In this document: positions 47,738-57,120 of the stretch, piece after piece
How the letters are laid out: each line of letters opens with the position of its first letter
Position numbering within the stretch: position 1 is the stretch's first letter
From: Onthophagus taurus
Lineage: Eukaryota > Arthropoda > Insecta > Coleoptera > Scarabaeidae
Length of the DNA stretch: 64,000 nt
Direction: 5' to 3'
NCBI RefSeq assembly: GCF_036711975.1
Contig: NC_091976.1
Span: 18,290,001 to 18,354,000 of the forward strand
Position numbers and translations under genes: made by a program
Notes under the pieces: model-generated
What the model saw: the letters and a program-made list of their open reading frames with translations, nothing else
Databases searched by the model: none
What the model was told of the DNA's origin: nothing

Positions 47738-47990
47738 TGCTAATCATATTATAAGAATATCAACTTTTGATGAGACCACTCAAGAAATTCATGCAAGCTG
47801 TTTTATTCTTTCTATTATTGCAGATAAATAATTGTAATAAAATCTAAGTTAATTTAGTTTTCATGTTTTGTAATTATAAATAAATAGTTCTTTTTGATAA
47901 TAAATAATAATTCTCTTTTTTAAACATCGCAATTTTAATTGCAACATACTTCCTGCTTATTTCCACAAACGATGTAATATACTAACCGTT
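47738..47990 (+). pseudogene. Relic of a type A methyltransferase last exon and 3' flank
   Basis: Nearly identical to the end of M3: RIS(T)FDETTQEIHASCFIL and ADK, followed by the same 3' flank with AATAAAT and the TTTAAACATCGCAATTTTAATT block that also follows M1 and M3. Everything upstream is missing. Its position immediately before M4 mirrors M1 before M2. Confidence 0.85.
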
Positions 47991-48019
47991 ATCAAGATAA
48001 ATATACTTAAAGTAGAAAG

Positions 48020-48027
48020 TATAAATA
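48020..48027 (+). promoter_or_regulatory. TATA box of M4
   Basis: TATAAATA 55 bases before the ATG, with a GATA-like TTATCA at 47989-47994. The same box occurs before M5 and, slightly changed, before the type B pseudogene. Confidence 0.6.
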
Positions 48028-48081
48028 AGCTAATTAACTAAAACAATTATTATTATTTTTTAAACGTTGAAATCGTCTATA

Positions 48082-48990
48082 ATGTACGACCCCAAATTAT
48101 ATCGTGAAACAAAAAGTCTTTTTGCGAAATCTCACATCGAAAAGATCATAAATTGTTATAGTACTTTACTAAATTGGAATCAAAATGAAAATATTTTAGA
48201 AGTTGGTTGTGGTGATGGTTCAATAACAATCGAAGTTTTAGTTGATTTAATATCAAAAAATGTTTCAAATTTCAATTATTTAGCAACTGATTTATTACAA
48301 CCAATGATTAATTTAGCCACAAATGATTATTTTCACGAACGTGTCCAATTTAAACAAGCTGATATCTTAGATGAAAAACTCTGGTTGAATAACAAGGAGT
48401 GCTTTATGAAAATATTTTCAATTTTGTGCCTTATGGTCGTACCAAACCCAACGTAAGTAAAAAAAATGGATTTAATAAATTAATAAATATAATTTTTAGT
48501 ATTTGGGTTAAAAATATTTACAACGTTTTAAAACAAAACGGTCAAATAGTTTTAATATTAATATCAACAAGTCCCATGATAAAACAACACATCTCTCTTA
48601 GCCAACAAGAGAAGTGGTCAAAATATCAAAAATCAAACTTTTTTCTCTCTGATTACCTTTTAAGCGATAACCCAACGTCTTGGATTAATCAACACTTAAG
48701 AAATGGAGGATTTAAAGATATCGAACAATATGAAATTGTTTACGATACAACTTTAAAAGATTTTAAATCTACATATCGTACGTTATAATTAATTTCAAAT
48801 TTAATAAAATAAATTCAATCAAGGACAATTTTTAGAATTTGTAAAAGCTTTTACATCATTGAACGAAAACATTCCTGAAGAATTAAAAGGCGAATATTTG
48901 AACGAAATGTGTGCAAATATCGAAAAAGAAGTCTTAAATGACGAGAAGTATTCTTATATTTCTTATGATGTTATTATAGCCAGAAAATAA
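48082..48990 (+). CDS. M4: type B JHAMT-like methyltransferase, 267 aa
   Basis: Exons 48082-48452, 48500-48777 and 48836-48990, with introns of 47 and 58 bp. Exon lengths (371, 278, 155) equal those of M2 and M5. Motif I is ILEVGCGDGSIT, so the Glu and first Thr of M2 are replaced. D70 and the ADILD block are conserved. FSILCLMVVPNP is followed by IWVKNIYNVLKQNGQIVLIL. The frame is open and splice sites are consistent, so the gene looks functional. Downstream it shares an RTE-like LINE remnant with M2, showing descent from one duplicated segment. TATA box present. Confidence 0.87.
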
Positions 48991-49019
48991 TGATTTAATA
49001 AAACTATTTTGTTTTCTTT

Positions 49020-49880
49020 TATTTAACACTAATAACTTACACTTTGATAACATTGTATGTAGCCGAATACAGATTGTATGTTGAAAATATGGGATGATGA
49101 TATGGCGATATGCTATTGATAATCTAAATAAAATCACAGCCCTCCTAGAATTTGAAGATGAATGGATAATACTAAGATACACCATGAATTCAACTGCTGT
49201 AGACATTATAGATTACCACAAAAATTACGCAATAAATGCTCCAGAAAGAAAATACCTACAACAAAACGCAAGATTGAACAGAACTGAGTATAAAGGATAT
49301 CGAAGAGGGACCAACAGAACCTGCTATAGAAAGAAAACAGAAAGCCTAAAATAGAAAATGGAACAAGTAATTGAACATAACAGCACGCAAAAATAAATAA
49401 TACAGCAATATACAATTATGAAAAAGGAATAATTTTGAATGACCCTGTATAGCGTTTACATCTATTAAACGCCTTAATAGGTCTATTATAAAATAAATAG
49501 AAAAAAGGTACAGTACAGTACTAGCTAGGTACTTTGCTAGGTACTACAGTACCTAGCAAAAGAAGCTACCATACCCAAGCATGAAATGCGAAATGTCATC
49601 AAAACGAAAATCTTGCTGCTATAGGAAAGGATGCAGAGAAACAGAGGAGTAAAGATAATTGCGAAATGGACACTACAGGGATAGAGAACTAGAGGAAGAC
49701 TAAACAAACGATGGAAGGATGATGTGATGGTGGTTAGAATGTTTAGTGTATAGGAATGACAACTTATTGCGAAGCAAGCCCAAATCCACAAAGGACCGTA
49801 GTGCTGGAAGAAGAAGAGTCTAAGTAAAATATGGCTCATAGCTGGCTTTTCAAAAACCTTGTGCCTTCCGTAAATCAAAT
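49020..49880 (+). mobile_element. RTE-like LINE remnant downstream of M4
   Basis: The first part (to 49415) is the duplicate of 40745-41113. The later part has GRLNKRWKDDVMVV and the IHKGP region, the degraded RGRPxxRWxDDV and C-terminal tail of RTE-like LINEs. A palindromic run around TACTTTGCTAGGTACTACAG lies at 49522-49560. Confidence 0.6.
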
Positions 49881-49934
49881 GCCATAGATTTGAACATATA
49901 TCTACACTTAGAAATAGAACGTTTTATTTTTCCT

Positions 49935-50080
49935 GTGCTGCTTTGCAAAACGCTCAGGTGTTTCAACTTATTTTAGATAACGCACCTGCACACACATCAA
50001 ATGACAAATTAGCTTCAAGAGACGGTCTATTACAAACTTTCTTGCTTCCTTATTTTACACCTCTACTTGACGGCCTGAGA
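49935..50080 (+). mobile_element. Pogo/Tigger transposase fragment
   Basis: QVFQLILDNAPAHTSNDKL, then LLQTFLLPYFTPLL, matches the second catalytic Asp region of Tigger/jerky-type transposases (LILDNAPAH ... FLPPNVTxLIQP). It is interrupted at about 50078 by the 3' end of the minus-strand LINE. Confidence 0.7.
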
Positions 50081-52790
50081 CGGCCTCTGGCGACGCAATT
50101 GCACAGTATATGTTCAGCAGTTTCTGACTCGTCGTTGCAAAGTCGACAAGTTTAATCCTCAGCTTGTCCAATGTGGAAGAGGTGGTATTTTAGGAGCGCA
50201 TAGAAGGTCAGGTATCCTGAGAGCGTCCTTAGATCCCCTTTGCTGAGGTATATAACCTCCTTGGTTTTGTTTTGTGATGAAGTTATCATAGTTATCATAG
50301 AAGTTCTTTCCAGCGTAAGGCTACCTTTGAAACCTCCCAATTGTTGATTATTTGTTTTAGGTGGCTGTTTTGTAGTCCACAGCCAGGTTGGGGTCCAATA
50401 AAGGGCGTGTTCGCTGCTTCTTTGGCCAGTTAGTCCGCCTTCTCATTGCCCTCAATGTTGCTGTAACTTGGAACCCACCATAGGGTAACATCATTGCCCC
50501 AAGCGAGGTCTCTCAGGTTGCTGGTACACTCTCTGATTAGTGCGGAGTCACAGGTGTAGGCCTGAATTGCCTTTAAGGCGGCCCGACTGTCTGTGAAAAT
50601 GTTTATGGATGCACCCTTCTGTCCCTTCTGTAGGTTCAAAGCGGTGCAGAAGTTTATAGCAAGAACTTTCGCTTACGAAAAATTGTTATGTCCGAACTGA
50701 GTGGTAGTTTGATATGGCTGTTTGGTCCACTGATGCCCATACCTACTCCGGATCTAATTGCCTTTGAAGCATCGGTGTAACAGGCTAGGGCTCCTCTTTT
50801 TAGTTGAGGCCCCCCTTCCCCCAATCATCACTTCTTCTAAATATGACCTTATACGGCTGGTTGAAATTGTATTCTGTCGGTATAAGGTCCGTTTTAATTT
50901 CAATCAGGTGATTTAGACATAGGTCCTTGAACATTTCGAGGTGTCCGCTGAGATTGCCATGCATCAACTTGAGTGAAGAAACTATTTTCAGTGATAAGGC
51001 ACTTGAAGTTACCTCCTTTTGTATATATAAATGGAGCGAGTAGGGCGTCCAAAGCAGTCGTCGGACAAGATCTCATTGCACCCGTTATGTTAAGTTATAC
51101 TAACCGCTGGATTTGTGCCAGCTGTTGTTGTGCTGTCTTATGTTTTGTTTTGGCCACCAAAAAAATGAGGCGTGGGACCATGGGTTTGATTATTGCTACG
51201 TAGGCCCAATGAGCCATTCGTGGTTTGAGACCGCAGTTCCTTCCTAGGAGCCTGCGGCAGATCTGGTTTGCCATGATGGCCTTTTTCTTCACCTTATCTA
51301 AGTGTGAGTTCCAGGCTAGTTTACTGTCTAATATTACCCCTAGGTATTTAACTTTTATTTTGAGGTTGATAGTTCTGCTTTCAATGGAGGCTGCTTTTAT
51401 TTGTAGGTTCGTTCTCCGAGTGAAAGGGACTATTTCGATTTTATTTGGACTGATGTGGAGCCCATTGCTTCGACACCAAGTACTGGTGAGGAGTAGGGCT
51501 TTCTGCATTAGTTGAGTTACGATTGTATCATATTTACCTCGGATTATGATTACCTTCATCAGCATAACACTGAATCTTGAATTCGTTTTTTGTTAGAGTG
51601 TTCATCAAGTCATCAACTACCAGGCACCATAATAGAGGTGATAGCACTTTACCCCCTATAGGGACATCCTCTTAGCGCCTTTATAGCCAGCGACTCGCCA
51701 CCCAGACTGGCTGTGATCTGCCGACTTTTCAACATGGCTATACACCATTTGATTGTCGACGGATGTATATCTTTTACGTTTAGGGCCCTCTCTATGGATC
51801 CATAGGAGGTGTTATCAAACGCACCCTCTATGTCTGTGAAAGCACATAAGGCTATCTCTTTGGTTGCTATTGCCTCCTCTAAAATCCACCCTAGCATGTT
51901 GGCTAGGATGGAGTGGATTAGTGACAAGCACTCCATTCCTAAGGTATACCTTAGCTATTACCTTTTCCATTCCTTTAAGGAGAAATGAAGTTATTCTAAT
52001 TGGTCTGTATGCCTTGGGATTGGCGTTTAAACGCCTACCACCTTTAGATATGAAGACCACCTTTACTTTCTTCCATAGTGTGGGTATATAGCTAAGGTTA
52101 TAGCTAGCAATATATAGGGGTATTATTACTATGAGCAGGTCTTCTAAGCCTTTTTGCAGAAAAATAGGCAGAATTCAATCTCCTCTAGGCAATTTTAGGG
52201 ACTTGAAATTAGAAATAACCCACCTCGCTCTGTTGGGTGTAAAAATGTTGCCAGCTATGCTGCGAACTCTACCTGATGGATGGGTTATGTCGATTACATC
52301 ATGGTCGGCATCTGCGTGGGGGCAGACTTTTGAGGAAGGGAAGTGTGTACTCAGTAGGAGCTCCAACGATTCCTTAGCATCCTCAGTGTATTTACCGTCT
52401 TGTTTGCATAGGTGGCCTAGATCAGTGTTGTGATCTTTTGCCAAGATCTTATGCAGACGAGCAACTGTAGGCGTATTGTATGCCTTCACAGAAACTGCAC
52501 CAGGTTTTTCTTTTGGCTTAAGGATAGCCAAGTTATATTCTGTTAGGGCTTTCTTATAGACTTCCCGTGTTTGCTCGAGTTCGGAATGCCTGACTTTGTT
52601 ATATAGTCTTCTAACCATAACTCGCTGTTTTTCAAGGTCCTTATTCCACCAAGGTACATTGAATTGTGCTCTTTTGAGTTTTATTGGATAGCTTGATTCA
52701 TATGCACTATGTATGAGATTGTTTAGTTGAAATGCCGTATTGTTCACAAATATGTATTGTTTATAACTATTCTTTATATATGTTTTTATA
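50078..52790 (-). mobile_element. LOA/R1-like LINE with RNase H, 5'-truncated
   Basis: On the minus strand: linker WWNKDLEKQRVMVRRLYNK; RT fingers FISKGGRRLNANPKAYRPI; FTDIEGAFDNTSYGSIERAL; active site CYADEGN (YADD changed, with a frameshift right after); NKIEIVPFTRR and KYLGVILDSKLAWNSHLD; RNase H with INIFTDSRAALKAI and VTLWWVPSYSNIEGNEKAD; C-terminal block CRLCNDESETAEHILC near 50100. The RNase H domain points to the LOA/I/R1-like group. It begins within the linker, so the endonuclease is missing. A few frameshifts and stops are present; it is young but dead. Confidence 0.85.
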
Positions 52791-52958
52791 TTGTTTTTAA
52801 TTTTCTTTGTGCTAATATATTTTGTTTGTTATTTTGTATAGTAAATTTTTTGGCATCAAACCCAGTAATCCGTTATATTCTGTAATCCGGCAGTGCTAAA
52901 AATTTTATGATGCCAGATTATCGAGATTGTACTAATTATACCTGCTTAAAATAAAAGG

Positions 52959-52966
52959 TATAAATA
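52959..52966 (+). promoter_or_regulatory. TATA box of M5
   Basis: TATAAATA 56 bases before the ATG. The leader after it matches M4 closely (TAAACGTTGAAATCGTCTAT). Confidence 0.6.
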
Positions 52967-53021
52967 CGCTAAAATAACGACAACAATTATTATTTTTTCT
53001 TAAACGTTGAAATCGTCTATA

Positions 53022-53930
53022 ATGTACGACCCGAAATTATATCGTGAAGCATGTGGGTATTTTCTAAGACCCCACACCAAAAAGATCATAAATTATTATA
53101 GTAATTTGCTAAATTGGAATCAAAATGAAAATATTTTAGAAATTGGTTGTGGTGATGGTTCAACAACAATTGAAGTTTTAGTTGATTTGATCTCAAAAAA
53201 TGTTTCAAATTTTAATTATTTAGCAACTGATTTGTTACAACCAATGATTAATTTAGCCAAAAATGATTATTTTCACGAACGTGTCCAATTTAAGCAAGCA
53301 GATATCTTAGATGAAGAACTCTGGTTGAATTACAAGGAGTGCTTTACGAAGATATTTTCAATTTTGTGCTTTATGGTCGTACCAAACCCAACGTAAGTAC
53401 AAAAATTGATTTAATTAATTAATAAATTTAATTTTTAGTATTTGGGTTAAAAATATTTACAACGTTTTAAAACAAAATGGTCAAATATTTTTAATATTAA
53501 CATCAACAAATCCCATGATGAAACAACACCTCTCTCTTAGCCAACAAGAGAAATGGTCAAAATACCAAAAATCAAATCTTTTTCTCTCCGATTACTTTTT
53601 AAGCGATAACCCAACATCTTGGATTACTCAACACTTAAAAAATGGAGGATTTAAAGATATCCAACAATATGAAATTGTTTACGATACTAATTTAAAAGAT
53701 TTTAAATCTGCAATGCGTACGTTATAACTAATTTCTTAATTTAATAATATAAATTCAATCAAGAACAATTTTTAGAATTTGTAAAAGCTTTTACATCATT
53801 GAACGAGAACATTCCTGAAGAATTAAAAGACGAATATTTGAATGAAATGTGTGAAAATATCGAAAAAGAAGTTTTAAATGACGAAAAGTATTCGTATATT
53901 TCTTATGATTTTATTACAGCCAGAAAATAA
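53022..53930 (+). CDS. M5: type B JHAMT-like methyltransferase, 267 aa
   Basis: Exons 53022-53392, 53439-53716 and 53776-53930, with introns of 46 and 59 bp. Differs from M2 and M4 mainly near the N-terminus (EACGYFLRPHTKKIINYY) and just before the second junction (SAMQ instead of SAYQ). Motif I ILEIGCGDGSTT, D70, FKQADILDEELW and FSILCFMVVPNP are intact, and the frame is open to TAA. Unlike M2 and M4 it has no type A partner upstream; instead a LOA/R1-like LINE fills the upstream interval. The substrate is unknown, as for the other type B copies. Confidence 0.87.
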
Positions 53931-53982
53931 TGTTTTAAAAAAACTATTTTGTCTATAAAAGCACTACTTTAGCTTATGGAAA

Positions 53983-54052
53983 CTTGAATGACGAAAGCTA
54001 CTCTCATATTTCTTATGTTGTTATTATAACAAGAAAATAATGTTTTAATAAA
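53983..54052 (+). pseudogene. Relic of a type B last exon
   Basis: LNDESYSHISYVVIITRK followed by TAA and an AATAAA is a diverged second copy of the type B gene end (compare LNDEKYSYISYDVISAKK in M2), lying right after M5. It records a further B gene lost between M5 and M6. Confidence 0.75.
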
Positions 54053-54177
54053 GAATTATTTTAACGTTAATTTGTTGAAGTATTATCTAAAATACTTAAC
54101 ATATGATACCCTTATCGTTTTGATAAAAATTGTCGTCAATTTAAAAATAAAATTGTGTCTCCATTCGCTGTTAAAAA

Positions 54178-57120
54178 ATGTTTGATGCTACTTTATATCA
54201 AGAAGTTACCGAAAGTTTCATTAAAACCCATACAAAATTTATTGTAAATAGCTTTAAAAATGTATTGGAATGGAAATCCGAAGGAAAAGAAGAAATTTTA
54301 GATGTTGGTTGCGGAGAAGGGTCAACCACAATACACATTTTAGAAAAAATGGTTATGGAGAACACGAAAAATTATAATATTTTAGGAATTGATTTGATGG
54401 ACGCAATGATTGATTTGGCAAAAAAATCCTTTCCAAATCGAGAAAATATTCAATTCAAACAAGCCGATATTTTAGATGTAAACGCCTGGGTTGGGTATAA
54501 AGAACATTTCCATAAAGTTTTATCGATTTTGTGTTTTATGATCGTACCAAATCCCAAGTAAGCTTTTTATAACTTAATTTATATTAATATTACTTATAAT
54601 TTTTTTTTAGAGTTTGGATTAAAAATATTTATAACGTTTTAAAACCAAATGGTCAAATATTTTTTATGCTATGCTTAACTAACGCGATGGTAAAACAACA
54701 ACTTTATCTAAGTAAACAAAAAAAATGGGAAACATATCAAAAAAAGAACGCTATGTGCTCCGAGTTCTTCATAAATGAAAACTCAACAGATTGGATTATT
54801 CGCCATTTAGAGGAGGGAGGATTTAAACATCTTATTTATAACGAAATCGTATTTGATACACCATTAAAAAATAAGGAAGCTTCTTATAGTAGGTTTAAAA
54901 AATCATTTACTCACCTGGCAAATTTTCTGTTAATAATTTCTGAGGTTTTCTTTCGCAAGCAAAGCATTTTAGTACATTTAACATTTCTTAACACACCATC
55001 ATGATCTTATCTTCATCTTCAGAACAAGTTCCTTCTACTACTGGGTCTCATTAGCAGCTTAAAAGCAAATAATAGAAGCTAGCAAATTCCAAACATATAG
55101 AAATCAAAACAAATTAGAAGTATTTTGATGACTTTGTTAGTAACATTTCTGCTTCCATGACCAGATTTTGGTTGATTTTAAAATCATTTTAGATTAATCA
55201 CAGATGTTCTACTACGCCAATAAATTTTACTACCCATCATTACAAACAACATATTATATTATTATTAGTTAACATTACTGCATGATGCATTTCGTATTGG
55301 ATTCTCTCTGTAGTTTCATGAAACAACTGGAGTTGTGTTGGTTTTCAATACTTGAGACTTGATGGATAGAGATTTTGTCAAATTATATCTTTGATGGAAT
55401 GTTCAATAATCGTTATGCAGTATAATTAACAGTTTTCATTCCAGCACTTGTGATCATCACTTTTGTGATAGTTCAATCATCTTTATCAGGATGACCTCTC
55501 TTCTATGCTTTATTTTACTATCTATGGTCTTTCCCAACAGTTCAAGCAGACTGATTTTTGTACCTTACATCAACTCAGATAACTATATCCAAAACGTATA
55601 TCTCTAGTTTGCTTCTTGGAACATTCGCATTTAGAAAAGTGTATTGAAAGCCTTGCAATTATAAACACCATCAAGGTAGTCTTTGAACTAAAATTAGAAC
55701 TAAAACTAGAACTAACACTTTCGGGTTTTGCCGTGCGTCTTTTAAGAAAAGGTTTGACATTTCGGATGCCATGTTGCAATCTTCTTCAGAAACTGGTTCG
55801 AAGTGACTTCATTACATACTATTATTATACTAACTTCTATTTTCAAGTTTTCTCTTGAATACTCTCCATTTTTTTCAATCAGAAACATTACTCATCTGCC
55901 AATAAGTTACAAACGTTAATACCTTTGACGATTTTCGAACTGACCTAATTTGTCTTCGATTTAAAAGGCTCTTGAGGAGTTTAGTTTCAACAAGTTTTCC
56001 AAAGGGCATTAATACAACCACAGCATTTGTTATAGTTACAAATGACTTTGTGTGTACGCGCTACTTCTTCACTATCTTTTGGATATGCAATCAAATCTAC
56101 GCCCGAAATGTACAGGGAAGTGTCTTAATTCTGCTAAACATTTCACTTTTTGTGGGTAGTATAATCAATAGCATCTCTTGCAACTATAACTTTTACATAA
56201 ATTGGGTTCAAATATATACCACATCTATATATAATTGTAGATAGCTTTCCGGTTGCTGTAATGCACCTACATAGTAGCCTTTCTGAGTTCTGGATTAGTT
56301 CTGATGTGAGATTGATCCGAAACTTACGTTATTGATGTTTCTATTACTATCAAGAACATTTGCGTGGTCTTCAGGAATCTTTAAACTCAATTCGGTAAAG
56401 ATTATTACTTTTGAATTTCTCACACCAGTCAAACTGATTCTGATTTCTCAGGGATTTTGCATATTAAAGACTTTAGATATTGAATTACAACCAATTTGTA
56501 CTACTGCTGTATATAGCAAGCAATTAAGGAATTTTGAAGCCAACCCATTTAATCCTCCATAATAAACGGATATTCAACCAAACGGCAAAGCAACACAATC
56601 CATTTAAACATCAGCAGTTATTGGATATCCCAATGAAACCCCAAATCAAGCTAATCCAGTAAAGCTTCAGCATTTAATGATATTCCAACCCAACCCCAAA
56701 GCAGTTGTTAAAACATATCTCAACTCACAATCAGTCCTAAAGCAACCCAACCCATTTGCACATTAGCAGAAGATTTATATCCCAACTCAACCACAAAGCA
56801 GCGCAAATCTGCAAATCTCTGTAGTTAATTGTTCAGGTTCCTCATTTTCTGAAGATAGAAAGTATTTAAATAAACAAATGGTGAATTGTTTACAATTTTT
56901 ATTACTGTCTCTATGATTCAAACAGTTGTAGTGGTAATACATAAGTTATTTTCTTTGTATTTCAGAGTTCACCAAAGCATTCACTTTATTAAATGAAACA
57001 ATTCCTGAAGAACTAAAAGAAGAATATTTAAATGAATTGTGCGAAAATATCGAAAAGGAATATTCGAAAAACAAGGAATACTCAAAAATTTCTTATTTAA
57101 TTATATCCGGAAGGAAATAA
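54178..57120 (+). CDS. M6: type C JHAMT-like methyltransferase, 270 aa
   Basis: Exons 54178-54557, 54611-54888 and 56966-57120. Intron 1 is 53 bp; intron 2 is 2077 bp, with donor GTAGGT and acceptor TTTCAG. Exons 2 and 3 have exactly the lengths of the type B genes and the phases (2, 1) agree. It starts MFDATLYQEVTESF. Motif I is ILDVGCGEGSTT (43-54), then NILGIDLMDAM, FKQADILDVNAW and FSILCFMIVPNP. Exon 2 encodes VWIKNIYNVLKPNGQIFF, and exon 3 FTKAFTLLNETIPEELKEEY through SGRK. It is the most diverged member, intact as read. Any transcript must remove the long intron, which is filled with repeats. Function as for the others: SAM-dependent carboxyl methylation is likely, substrate unknown. 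Confidence 0.87.
55640..55800 (-). repeat. Penelope-associated repeat, copy D, in M6 intron 2
   Basis: Contains a TAGAAC-rich run and, on the minus strand, CTGAAGA followed by a small stem and CCGAAA, as in the copies at 31.0, 32.1 and 36.0 kb. Related repeats are usually dispersed near Penelope-like elements. Confidence 0.5.
56565..56830. repeat. Degenerate minisatellite in M6 intron 2
   Basis: Four to five decayed units of about 55-60 bases, each built around GATATYCCAACC...AAAGCA...CAATCCATTT. Divergence between units is high. Confidence 0.5.

Noticed and set aside
49522-49560. Palindromic GTACTAGCTAGGTACTTTGC-like run as a regulatory or recombination site
   Set aside because: It is a low-complexity run of short tandem GTAC/TAGC motifs with no partner or context.
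51225-52433. Plus-strand frames within the LOA/R1-like LINE region
   Set aside because: Shadows of the minus-strand RT; only the minus strand carries RT and RNase H motifs.
55570-55858. Frames on both strands in M6 intron 2
   Set aside because: They cover the TAGAAC-rich repeat, giving artificial KLELKLEL-type peptides.
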